Source: Prevotella sp. CAG:1092 (GTDB lineage Bacteria; Bacteroidota; Bacteroidia; Bacteroidales; Bacteroidaceae). Taken from it: a DNA stretch of 6,489 bases. This document shows, one piece after another, positions 1 to 6,222 of this stretch. Position numbers and translations under genes: made by a program. Numbering within the stretch: the first letter of the stretch is position 1; every line of letters starts with the position of its first letter. The DNA is taken from contig HF993965.1 of the NCBI GenBank assembly GCA_000436915.1, forward strand, positions 15,161 through 21,649, in the 5' to 3' direction. The notes under the pieces were generated by a model that saw only the letters and a list, made by a program, of their open reading frames with translations, made no database searches and was not told the DNA's origin.

Positions 1-1
1 C

Positions 2-2140
2 ACTCAAGAGGAAATAGAGGCAGCACTCGACTGTCCACCGAATGGAGCAATATTTGGTAGTAGCTATTATCGTTCTCCTTTCCCTTACAGCTTGTGGATA
101 TGGAATGCTTTCCATGAGTCGGAATCGCCTATAGGCAAATGGGTTACAAAGACTTTTGGTAATCAGCCAGTATTGATGAGCTGGGTGAATCCTGCGCTTA
201 GAGCTTCGGTTGCACAATCGCAGTTGCGCAATCATGGATATTTCCGTGGTACAGTGAACTACGAGGAGAAACCATATTCTAAACATCCTAAAGCAAAGAT
301 AGCATATCATGTGGATTGTGGTCATCTGTTTACTATCGACACCGTGACTTATTCCAACTTTCCTTTGAATGCCGACTCGCTGATAGCGGCATCGGCTGAT
401 GAAGCGAAGATTAAATCAGGCTCGCCTTTTGATGTGGTATCGCTTGATGCTGAACGCAATCGCTTGAGCAACTTGTTTCGCAACAACGGATATTATTATT
501 ATCAACCATCATATGCATCATATCGTGCCGACACGGTGAACACTCCTGGTAAGGTAAAGCTGGATGTGGAGTTGGCTGACAAGCTGCCAGAAAAGGCATT
601 GAAGAAATGGTATATTGGTAATATCAGCATCAACCTAAGACGCACCTTTATGGAGGAATTGAAGGATTCCATCCATTACTATTTCTTCCGTGCTTATTTC
701 AATGGCAAAAAGCCGCCTGTAAGACCAAGAGTGATAATGAGCGACATGAAACTTAGACATGGTCAGCCATACGACTATTCTAAGCATACGGAATCGAACA
801 ACAGAATAGCAAGCAAGGGTATGTTTTCGTCGGTAGACTTCCAGTTTACTCCTCGTGATACCACTGCAGCTTGCGACACTCTCGACTTATTGCTAAACTG
901 TGTTTTCGACAAGCCATACGACTTCTATGTAGAGACAAACTACAAGGGCAAGACGACCGGACGTATGGGACCTGCCATGACTATTGGTTTCACCAAGAGA
1001 AATGCTTTCCGTGGTGGAGAGAAGTTGGATATCAACCTCAATGGATCATACGAATGGCAAATGGGACACTCTATGTCGGGTTCGGCTGACGATGCTCACT
1101 CGTATCAATATGGCGCTGATGCATCGTTGGAATTTCCACGTCTGTTGGTACCTTTCTTAAAGCGTCGTAGATATAATGTCACTCCTTCTACATTGCTCAA
1201 AGCATCATCGAATGTGATAAACAGAGCAGGATTCTTTAAGCGTCATGTGGTATCTGGCGAGCTTACATATACTTTCCAACCATCTGCGACTTCTATGCAC
1301 ATGTTCTCACCTCTCACTCTGCAGTACGATTATATGTCGAGCCATTCGGCAAAGTTTGATTCGGTGTTGAATACAAGTGCTTATCTTCAGGTATCTATGA
1401 AAGACCAGTTTGTGCCTAAGATGAAATACACATATATGTATACCAGTCCGGAGAAATATCGCAATCCTATATTCTGGCAGATGTCTATTAGCGAGGCTGG
1501 TAACATACTTTCTGCCGGCTATTTTGCTTTCGGTCATAAATGGAACAGCAAGGACAAGAAGATGTTTAAGAATCCTTATGCCCAATTCTTTAAGATTGAG
1601 ACTGATTGGAGAAAGAAATGGAGCATTAACGACCACGACCAATTTGTGGCTCATGCTGCTGCGGGAATAATATGGAGCTATGGCAACTCGTCGGCTCCAC
1701 CATATAATGAACAATTGTATGTGGGTGGTGCCAACAGCATTCGTGCCTTTACGATGCGTACAGTGGGTCCTGGTGGATATATGCCAACAGAGGCTACAAC
1801 ATCATATCTTGACCAAACGGGAGATATGAAGTTGCTCTTCAACCTTGAATACCGACCACGATTGTTTGGCAATCTGTATGGAGCTGTATTCCTTGATGCT
1901 GGTAACGTGTGGTCGTTGAAGGACAACGACTATAGGCCAGAGAGCAAGTTTGAGTTTAAGAACATGTTTAGCCAAATGGCTATGGGCACAGGTGTAGGCT
2001 TGCGCTACGACCTCGACTTCTTCGTTATCCGCGTTGACTGGGGTATCGGTCTGCATCTGCCTTATAAGAGTGGATTCTATAATGTGCCAAGCTTTAAGAA
2101 GAGCCAGACGCTACATTTGGCTATAGGCTACCCATTCTAA
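2..2140 (+). CDS. tamL: TamL-type outer-membrane assembly protein (BamA/TamA/Omp85 superfamily), 5' end outside window
   Basis: The reading frame is open from base 2, so the gene starts outside the window; 712 C-terminal residues are visible. The TTG at base 92 is an internal Leu codon, not a start. Omp85-family proteins insert or secrete substrates at the outer membrane, and the Bacteroidota form, TamL, is usually a lipoprotein; its N-terminus and lipobox would lie outside. Using visible numbering, an N-terminal CPPNGAIFG-type segment (residues 11-19) precedes about three POTRA-like repeats near 65-116, 108-182 and 201-302, each with a 'xxNxGYxx' or 'GMFSSV' helix-turn. A beta-barrel of alternating hydrophobic residues runs from about 306 to the end. 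VGGANSIRAF (574-583) matches the loop-6 V/IRGF signature, with Ala for Gly. The protein ends in a beta-signal with terminal Phe (HLAIGYPF). The partner gene tamB does not follow. The family is clear; the TamL rather than BamA assignment rests on overall similarity. Confidence 0.87.
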   Translation, partial: TQEEIEAALDCPPNGAIFGSSYYRSPFPYSLWIWNAFHESESPIGKWVTKTFGNQPVLMSWVNPALRASVAQSQLRNHGYFRGTVNYEEKPYSKHPKAKIAYHVDCGHLFTIDTVTYSNFPLNADSLIAASADEAKIKSGSPFDVVSLDAERNRLSNLFRNNGYYYYQPSYASYRADTVNTPGKVKLDVELADKLPEKALKKWYIGNISINLRRTFMEELKDSIHYYFFRAYFNGKKPPVRPRVIMSDMKLRHGQPYDYSKHTESNNRIASKGMFSSVDFQFTPRDTTAACDTLDLLLNCVFDKPYDFYVETNYKGKTTGRMGPAMTIGFTKRNAFRGGEKLDINLNGSYEWQMGHSMSGSADDAHSYQYGADASLEFPRLLVPFLKRRRYNVTPSTLLKASSNVINRAGFFKRHVVSGELTYTFQPSATSMHMFSPLTLQYDYMSSHSAKFDSVLNTSAYLQVSMKDQFVPKMKYTYMYTSPEKYRNPIFWQMSISEAGNILSAGYFAFGHKWNSKDKKMFKNPYAQFFKIETDWRKKWSINDHDQFVAHAAAGIIWSYGNSSAPPYNEQLYVGGANSIRAFTMRTVGPGGYMPTEATTSYLDQTGDMKLLFNLEYRPRLFGNLYGAVFLDAGNVWSLKDNDYRPESKFEFKNMFSQMAMGTGVGLRYDLDFFVIRVDWGIGLHLPYKSGFYNVPSFKKSQTLHLAIGYPF

Positions 2141-2225
2141 GGCAATTCTGCTACTTATCAACAAAAAAAGGAATACATAACATCAAAAAACTATGCCATT
2201 GCTGTCAAAGTAACGAAAAAAGTAT

Positions 2226-2233
2226 TACCTTTG
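2226..2233 (+). promoter_or_regulatory. Bacteroidota -7 box upstream of the nucleotidyltransferase-nrnA pair
   Basis: TACCTTTG matches the Bacteroidota -7 consensus TAnnTTTG exactly. A -33 TTTG at the ideal spacing is not present (the bases there are CTGT), so the upstream box is weak. Transcription would start near 2240, giving an untranslated leader of about 100 nt before the ATG at 2338. The gap between tamL and this gene (2141-2337) shows no convincing terminator, so read-through from tamL cannot be excluded. A small imperfect hairpin (2257-2278, ATGGTTTT against AAAAgCCAT) lies in the leader and may be fortuitous. Confidence 0.6.
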
Positions 2234-2337
2234 CAGAGTATACAAAGTATGGTCTTATGGTTTTCTTATAAAAGCCATTACAACCTAATAAAAAGGTAGA
2301 TTTACTTTTCAAACTAACATATTTAACATAAAGTATT

Positions 2338-3249
2338 ATGAAACCAACATTATTGCTCCTCGCTGCTGGTATGGGCAGCCGTTACGGAGGTTTGAAACAG
2401 TTGGACGGTCTGGGTCCAAACGGTGAAACCATCATGGATTATTCTATTTACGATGCTATTCAGGCAGGCTTCGGTAAGATTGTTTTCGTTATCCGTCGTG
2501 ATTTCGAAGAGCAGTTCCGTGAGCAGGTATTGTCTAAATACGAAGGTCACATCCCAGCAGAGCTCGTATTCCAGAGCCTTGACGCTCTTCCAGAGGGATT
2601 CTCTGTACCAGAGGGTCGTGAGAAGCCATGGGGAACAAACCATGCTGTACTTATGGCAAAGGACGTTATCAAGGAGCCTTTCTGCGTTATCAACTGCGAC
2701 GACTTCTATAACCGTGATGCTTTCAAGGTTATCGGCAAGTTCCTTTCTGAACTTCCAGAGGGTTCAAAGAACAAGTATGCAATGGTAGGTTTCCGCGTAG
2801 GCAACACTCTTAGCGAGAATGGTACCGTAGCTCGTGGAATCTGCTCAAAGGACGCTGAGGGCAACCTTACAACAGTTGTTGAGCGTACAGAAATCATGCG
2901 CGTAAATGGTCCTGTTTGCTACAAGGACGAGAATGGCGAATGGGTAGCAGTAGAAGACAACACTCCTGTTTCTATGAACATGTGGGGCTTCACTCCTGAC
3001 TATTTCGAGCATTCTGAGGAATATTTCAAGGAGTTCCTTGCTGATCCAAAGAATATCTCTAACCTCAAGGCAGAATTCTTTATTCCATTGATGGTAAACA
3101 AACTCATCAACGAGAAGACTTCTACTGTTCAGGTTCTTGATACAACAAGCAAGTGGTTCGGTGTGACATACGCTGCTGACCGTCAGGATACAGTTGATCG
3201 TATTCAGAAACTCATCGACGAGGGCGTTTATCCTTCAAAACTATTCTAA
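2338..3249 (+). CDS. Sugar-phosphate nucleotidyltransferase family protein (GT-A pyrophosphorylase fold)
   Basis: The 303-residue cytoplasmic protein has the N-terminal nucleotide-binding signature of NTP-sugar pyrophosphorylases, LAAGMGSRYGGLKQL (residues 8-22), with the G-x-G-S-R loop and a conserved Lys at 20. KPWGTNHAVL (96-105) matches the GT-x-HA segment that contacts the base, and INCDDFY (118-124) supplies the acidic metal-binding pair D121/D122. KWFGVTYAADR near 272-282 resembles the sugar-side WxGxxY segment. Family members join a sugar 1-phosphate to an NTP, releasing pyrophosphate. The substrate here cannot be read from sequence: it lacks obvious hallmarks of RmlA, GalU or GlmU, and no pathway gene sits beside it. 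The start is the ATG in an A/T-rich context, placing the signature at the expected N-terminal position. It overlaps the next gene by one base. Arg codons are 10 CGT and 2 CGC with no AGA/AGG, unlike its neighbours, suggesting high expression. Confidence 0.88.
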   Translation: MKPTLLLLAAGMGSRYGGLKQLDGLGPNGETIMDYSIYDAIQAGFGKIVFVIRRDFEEQFREQVLSKYEGHIPAELVFQSLDALPEGFSVPEGREKPWGTNHAVLMAKDVIKEPFCVINCDDFYNRDAFKVIGKFLSELPEGSKNKYAMVGFRVGNTLSENGTVARGICSKDAEGNLTTVVERTEIMRVNGPVCYKDENGEWVAVEDNTPVSMNMWGFTPDYFEHSEEYFKEFLADPKNISNLKAEFFIPLMVNKLINEKTSTVQVLDTTSKWFGVTYAADRQDTVDRIQKLIDEGVYPSKLF

Positions 3250-4289
3250 TGCTGAAAAATATCTTAACTGATAAAGAAGCCGCTACCCTCAAAGAGAAGA
3301 TAGCGGCTTCTTCTCGTATAGTGATATGTGCACATAAGTCGCCTGACGGTGATGCTATGGGCTCTACTTTGGCATGGGCAGAATATCTGCACACATGCTT
3401 TGGCAAAGAGGCTATAATAGCAATGCCTGATGCTTTCCCTGACTTTCTTTCATGGATGCCAGACAACGAGAAGATACTTCGCTACGATAAACATCAAGAA
3501 CGTATTTCTCAGGCTTTCAAAGAGGCTGACCTTGTGTTCTGCCTTGACCTCAACCAGCCAAGCAGACTGCAGGATATGGAAAAGGAATTAGTAGAATGCA
3601 AAGCCGAAAAGGTGCTCATAGACCATCACATGGGACCGGCTATCGATAGCATTGTAACTGTATCACACGAGGAGATGAGCTCAACATGCGAACTAATATT
3701 CCATATCGTTTGGCAATTAGGTGGGTTTGATAAACTCGATAAGAAATTCGCAACTAACCTATATTGCGGTATGATGACAGATACTGGCGGATTTACATAT
3801 AATTCCAACCGCCCTGAAATATTCTTCATCATCTGCCAACTGCTCACAAAGAATATAGATAAAGACAAGATATATCGAAACGTATTCAACAACTATAGCT
3901 CTTGGGCTATCAGACTGCGTGGATATATAATGAGCCAGAAGCTTAACGTATTTGAGGATCTGCATGCCTCATATTACGCTCTATCACGCCAAGACATGAA
4001 AGACTTCCACTTCATAAAGGGAGACGCTGAGGGACTCGTAAATGAGCCTTTACGCATAAAAGGTATGAAGATGTCTATCTCATTGCGCGAAGACGATAGA
4101 AAAGATAATTGCATTTGGGTTAGCTTGCGCTCTGTCGACGACTTCTCGGTAAACGAAGTTGCACAGAAATTTTTTAATGGTGGCGGACATTTCAATGCCA
4201 GCGGAGGTCACCTCGATTGCTCTTTAGCTGAGGCTGAAAAAATTACACGTCAAGCAATAATGTATTATGCAGATAAGCTTAAGCTATAA
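3249..4289 (+). CDS. nrnA: DHH/DHHA1 phosphoesterase, probable bifunctional oligoribonuclease/PAP phosphatase NrnA
   Basis: The 346 residues carry the complete DHH phosphoesterase set: HKSPDGDAMGS (29-39; D33 and D35), a second-motif Asp in FCLDLNQ (D100), the name-giving DHH at 125-127, and MMTDTGGF (D178) as fourth motif. These ligate the catalytic divalent metals, normally Mn2+. The C-terminal DHHA1 domain has GGGHFNASGGH (311-321), the substrate-binding glycine/His signature. NrnA-type enzymes degrade 2-5 nt RNA fragments to mononucleotides and dephosphorylate 3'-phosphoadenosine 5'-phosphate to AMP. Length is typical. The ATG shares its A with the preceding TAA stop (TAATG), so translation is probably coupled to the nucleotidyltransferase. 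The next in-frame Met (37) lies inside the first motif, so the upstream start is required. No motif residue is missing. A related c-di-AMP or other small-nucleotide phosphodiesterase is the main alternative. Confidence 0.9.
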   Translation: MLKNILTDKEAATLKEKIAASSRIVICAHKSPDGDAMGSTLAWAEYLHTCFGKEAIIAMPDAFPDFLSWMPDNEKILRYDKHQERISQAFKEADLVFCLDLNQPSRLQDMEKELVECKAEKVLIDHHMGPAIDSIVTVSHEEMSSTCELIFHIVWQLGGFDKLDKKFATNLYCGMMTDTGGFTYNSNRPEIFFIICQLLTKNIDKDKIYRNVFNNYSSWAIRLRGYIMSQKLNVFEDLHASYYALSRQDMKDFHFIKGDAEGLVNEPLRIKGMKMSISLREDDRKDNCIWVSLRSVDDFSVNEVAQKFFNGGGHFNASGGHLDCSLAEAEKITRQAIMYYADKLKL

Positions 4290-4308
4290 TCAATATTGAT
4301 AAGCTTAA
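4272..4308 (+). repeat. 11-bp direct repeat across the nrnA stop codon
   Basis: GATAAGCTTAA occurs at 4272-4282, inside the last codons of nrnA, and again at 4298-4308 just past the stop, 26 bp apart start to start. The second copy may reflect a small local duplication at the gene end. No function is evident. Confidence 0.5.
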
Positions 4309-4324
4309 ACAGTAATTAAAAACT

Positions 4325-4365
4325 AAAATAGCCAAGAACCGCAAAAGCTTTTCTTGGCTATTTTT
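4325..4365. terminator. Bidirectional intrinsic terminator between nrnA and the lytic transglycosylase
   Basis: AAAATAGCCAAGAA (4325-4338) and TTCTTGGCTATTTT (4351-4364) form a perfect 14-bp stem around a 12-nt loop. The outer A/T pairs give a T-run on the + strand (TTTTTATTT) and a matching T-rich tail on the - strand (TTTTAGTTTTTAATT). It lies 35 bp after the nrnA stop and 12 bp after the stop of the converging gene, so it can serve both. Confidence 0.92.
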
Positions 4366-4376
4366 ATTTAATGATA

Positions 4377-4814
4377 TTAATCATTAGATTTCAACACACA
4401 CATCACCTTTTCATAATAACGCTGTGTTCTCTTCTTACTAAAGTTGTTTCCTCCATTCCAAGCCCTAATGGCTTTCTCAACATTATTCTCCTGATTAAAC
4501 TGCGATTGCATCAGCAGGAACATTTCCTTTGACTTTTGCAAGCTAAATCTATCAGAAAGCTTATAACGCTTTTTTTGATTGCGGCTGCGAAGAATGTTAT
4601 TACATTCTGCAACCAAGATTGGGGTAATCTGCATTGCGCCGACAGAATTGCCGCTCTTAGCTCTTGTGTCCCCATTGCTTTCTACTTCAATAATAGCATC
4701 AATAACAGGCTGCCAATTGAAAGTAGAAGACTCTTTAGCAGATGCAGAAATCTGCGAAGTTAGTACAAAAATAAATAGAATACATAGTCTTACAATCTTT
4801 TCCTTAAAATTCAT
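4377..4814 (-). CDS. Short secreted lytic transglycosylase (SLT domain)
   Basis: The 145-residue protein has a signal peptide (MNFKEKIVRL, then a hydrophobic run to about residue 22 and an ASA-type cleavage site near 23-26), so it should act in the periplasm. An SLT goose-lysozyme-like fold follows: the catalytic Glu in VESNGD (E45), GAMQI (59-63) after a Ser/Gly loop, a YKLSDRFSLQKSKEMF helix (84-99), and RAWNGG (117-122), equivalent to the AYNxG substrate motif. Such enzymes cleave the MurNAc-GlcNAc bond of peptidoglycan to a 1,6-anhydro product. The domain is near the minimum size with no LysM or other wall-binding module. It is a single-gene unit with its own promoter and a long leader, and shares the bidirectional terminator with nrnA. 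No phage or conjugation genes are beside it, so a housekeeping or stress-controlled wall role is as likely as a mobile-element one. The ATG at 4814 is the start that leaves a full signal peptide. Confidence 0.85.
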   Translation of the reverse strand: MNFKEKIVRLCILFIFVLTSQISASAKESSTFNWQPVIDAIIEVESNGDTRAKSGNSVGAMQITPILVAECNNILRSRNQKKRYKLSDRFSLQKSKEMFLLMQSQFNQENNVEKAIRAWNGGNNFSKKRTQRYYEKVMCVLKSND

Positions 4815-4975
4815 AATTTGAGTTTTATGGAGTTTTCAGAGTTCATCACGAACGCAAGAGACCAAGTACAAAAACACAAGTACTCTAAACTCAAATAGTC
4901 TCAACTCCGTTAGATACCTTAGCGAATAACATCTCGTAATTTGAGTATTGAGAATTGCTATCCTTATTCTTATCG
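4815..4975 (-). promoter_or_regulatory. Structured mRNA leader of the lytic transglycosylase, candidate attenuator
   Basis: Between the predicted transcription start (about 4975) and the ATG at 4814 lie about 160 nt with several self-complementary parts. On the - strand ACTCAAATTA occurs at 4946-4937 and at 4823-4814, the second running into the start codon. ATTTGAGTTT at 4896-4887 is complementary to both: 8 bp with the first, 10 bp with the second (4825-4816). A separate nested fold joins GGAGTT, GAGAC and AGTAC to GTACT, GTCTC and AACTCC around the loop TTGTGTTTTT, and GTTC/GAAC (4853-4841) forms a small hairpin. The pairing with the second copy would cover the bases immediately before the ATG. 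Regulation by alternative folding is inferred. I do not recognise this as a known riboswitch class. Confidence 0.5.
4891..4932 (-). CDS. Possible 13-codon leader peptide upstream of the lytic transglycosylase
   Basis: An ATG at 4932 opens a short frame, MLFAKVSNGVETI, ending in TGA at 4893-4891. That stop lies inside the ATTTGAGT segment that is complementary to both flanking ACTCAAAT copies, so a ribosome ending there would mask it. The sequence just before this ATG (ACTCAAATTACGAG) resembles that before the transglycosylase ATG (ACTCAAATT). The peptide has no run of one amino acid that would suggest classic amino-acid attenuation. Short ORFs arise by chance, so this is a candidate only. Confidence 0.35.
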   Translation of the reverse strand: MLFAKVSNGVETI

Positions 4976-4979
4976 GGTG

Positions 4980-5011
4980 CAAAGGTACGAAAATTTCTTC
5001 AATTATACAAA
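4980..5011 (-). promoter_or_regulatory. Bacteroidota-type promoter for the lytic transglycosylase
   Basis: On the - strand a -33 TTTG (5011-5008) is followed after exactly 20 nt by TACCTTTG (4987-4980), an exact match to the TTTG-N19-21-TAnnTTTG consensus used by the Bacteroidota primary sigma factor. Transcription would begin near 4975. The arrangement makes the downstream transglycosylase an independent unit rather than the tail of the fimbrillin operon. Confidence 0.85.
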
Positions 5012-5276
5012 GCGTTTACAGTTTTTAAGAATTTTGTACATTATTCAATAAATTGATAATCAATCAATTGCAGAAATAGCTATGGCTAATTAGAGTATGT
5101 TATAGGGAATATAAGTGACTGAAAATTTGGTATTTAGCGATAATAGTTGCGACATTGAATGGCTAAATATCATTAGCTGTTTAACCAATAGAGGCAATAG
5201 CTTTATGACTACTGCCTCTATTGAAATTACGAATAAATTGACCGATAATATTAAATTATCAGACTCTGTATGCCTA
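5012..5276. other. A/T-rich gene-free spacer upstream of the transglycosylase promoter
   Basis: With the leader and promoter, this belongs to the 462-bp gap between the transglycosylase and fimbrillin genes. Both strands carry open frames of about 73 codons that overlap each other and show no domain, signal peptide or convincing start, so I call no gene. It holds short inverted repeats: AATTGAT/ATCAATT (5051-5069), the 11-bp stem at 5186-5223, and GATAAT/ATTATC (5244-5260). No + strand Bacteroidota promoter was seen. Confidence 0.6.
5186..5223 (-). terminator. Stem-loop downstream of the fimbrillin gene, possible terminator or 3' stabiliser
   Basis: CAATAGAGGCA (5186-5196) and TGCCTCTATTG (5213-5223) form a perfect 11-bp stem, extended after one mismatch by TAG/CTA (5198-5200 with 5209-5211) around an 8-nt loop. 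It lies 53 bp past the fimbrillin stop on the - strand. The sequence after it on the - strand (GTTAAACAGC) is not a T-run, so it is not a classic intrinsic terminator. A weaker A/T stem (5244-5260) lies between it and the gene. Confidence 0.5.
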
Positions 5277-6173
5277 TTATTGCCAGTTCTGGATTTCACC
5301 TCCAATCTCAATCTTCACCTGATCAGGATTGTCTGAGATTATAAGATTTACGAGATGCTCTATTCCTGGTTTAAATTGGAACTTGCTCTCATAAAGATAG
5401 CTCACACCCTTCATCACAACTTCGATGAGCGGCATTCGGTTGTCGATGCGCTGTGGAACGATAATGGCAGAATAGCTGGCTTCATCGTCTTGACGAGCAA
5501 CTATGGTATGGCGGGTTCCCTTTACATAACGAGTAGCCACACCTGCTTGCAAATCGACAGTGGCTGTAGGCACTGTGTTGTGGATATACACATCTGCAGT
5601 AGCAGGCATTTCTCCCTCAAAGTCCTCGCCCTTCACCAATCGTATCTTCAGCTTACTCATGATATGCTTGAAGGTAAGGTTTATGGGAGAGGCTGATGCT
5701 GAGATGTTCTTGCTGGTAGCAAAGAGCAAATCGCTGGCTTCATATCCACCAAGGGATGTAGCAGTCTTAGCAACTCTTTGGTCAAGAGCTACGCTGAATG
5801 ATTGGTCTGTGATGCTGCTTACATTCTCGATGTATGGATAATAAGCATAGGCTGTATATGTGCCTTTGTCCCAATAGAGGGCTCTTGCAGCAGTCCATTT
5901 GCTTCCATCGTAGGTAAGAGCCTCATTGTTCACAAGGTTGCCACCTATTTCCAATTGCGCTTTTGCGTCTGCCACGTAGAGTCCAATCTTATCATTCTTC
6001 TCAAAGTTGGTCTCTGTGGCACGTGATGCTTGTCCAGGATGGCTCACCAAAAAAGTCATAGGTATAGATTTCGCATCTTGTGGGCGAAGAGCAGTTTCCT
6101 GCTCATCGCTACAAGATACCATACCTAATATTACCAACGCTAAACTTGCGATTCTTATTATGCGTTTCTTCAT
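5277..6173 (-). CDS. Fimbrillin family (Mfa-like) lipoprotein
   Basis: The 298-residue precursor has a lipoprotein signal: MKKR, a hydrophobic segment, then a lipobox-like LGMVSC with the acceptor Cys at 21. The mature part fits the Bacteroidota fimbrillin family (Mfa_like_1 type, type V pilus subunits and relatives). It has SRATETNFEKNDKIGLYV (50-67) as first strand, ALYWDKGTYTAYAYYPY (98-114), DLLFATS (148-154), LTFKHIMSKLKIRLV (166-180) and a C-terminal GGEIQNWQ. These describe two beta-sandwich domains. In characterised members the lipidated precursor reaches the cell surface and is cut after a conserved Arg, releasing a strand groove for polymerisation; R51-A52 lies where that site is found. 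It could be a stalk, tip or anchor subunit, or a non-pilus surface protein; sequence alone does not decide. The metallopeptidase gene ends 49 bp upstream, without a recognisable promoter between, so the two are probably co-transcribed. Confidence 0.85.
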   Translation of the reverse strand: MKKRIIRIASLALVILGMVSCSDEQETALRPQDAKSIPMTFLVSHPGQASRATETNFEKNDKIGLYVADAKAQLEIGGNLVNNEALTYDGSKWTAARALYWDKGTYTAYAYYPYIENVSSITDQSFSVALDQRVAKTATSLGGYEASDLLFATSKNISASASPINLTFKHIMSKLKIRLVKGEDFEGEMPATADVYIHNTVPTATVDLQAGVATRYVKGTRHTIVARQDDEASYSAIIVPQRIDNRMPLIEVVMKGVSYLYESKFQFKPGIEHLVNLIISDNPDQVKIEIGGEIQNWQ

Positions 6174-6222
6174 TTTATCTTGTTTTAATTGTCTATACTA
6201 TCATTAAACATAGAGTTCGCCA

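Noticed and set aside
92..94. TTG at base 92 as a start codon for the outer-membrane protein
   Set aside because: The frame stays open to base 2 and the upstream residues (including CPPNGAIFG) fit the protein family, so the gene begins outside the window.
1307..2056. Antisense open frames of 82-135 codons opposite tamL
   Set aside because: They lie wholly within a well-supported gene and their translations show no domain or signal; they are shadows of tamL codon composition.
2141..2225. Search for a tamL terminator
   Set aside because: A-rich runs are present but I could find no stem of useful length followed by a T-tract.
4863..4886. CAAGTAC repeated twice, considered as the start of a CRISPR-like or tandem array
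   Set aside because: Only two short copies 13 bp apart, with no further units; better explained as part of the leader stem AGTAC/GTACT.
5090..5336. Two opposed 73-codon open frames in the spacer next to the fimbrillin gene
   Set aside because: They overlap each other and the fimbrillin 3' end, have no recognisable features, and contain the inverted repeat at 5186-5223.
5355..6207. + strand open frames opposite the fimbrillin gene
   Set aside because: The - strand lipoprotein with lipobox and family motifs explains this region.
6174..6222. Possible separate promoter for the fimbrillin gene
   Set aside because: No TAnnTTTG or TTTG pair on the - strand in the 49-bp gap; co-transcription with the upstream gene is simpler.
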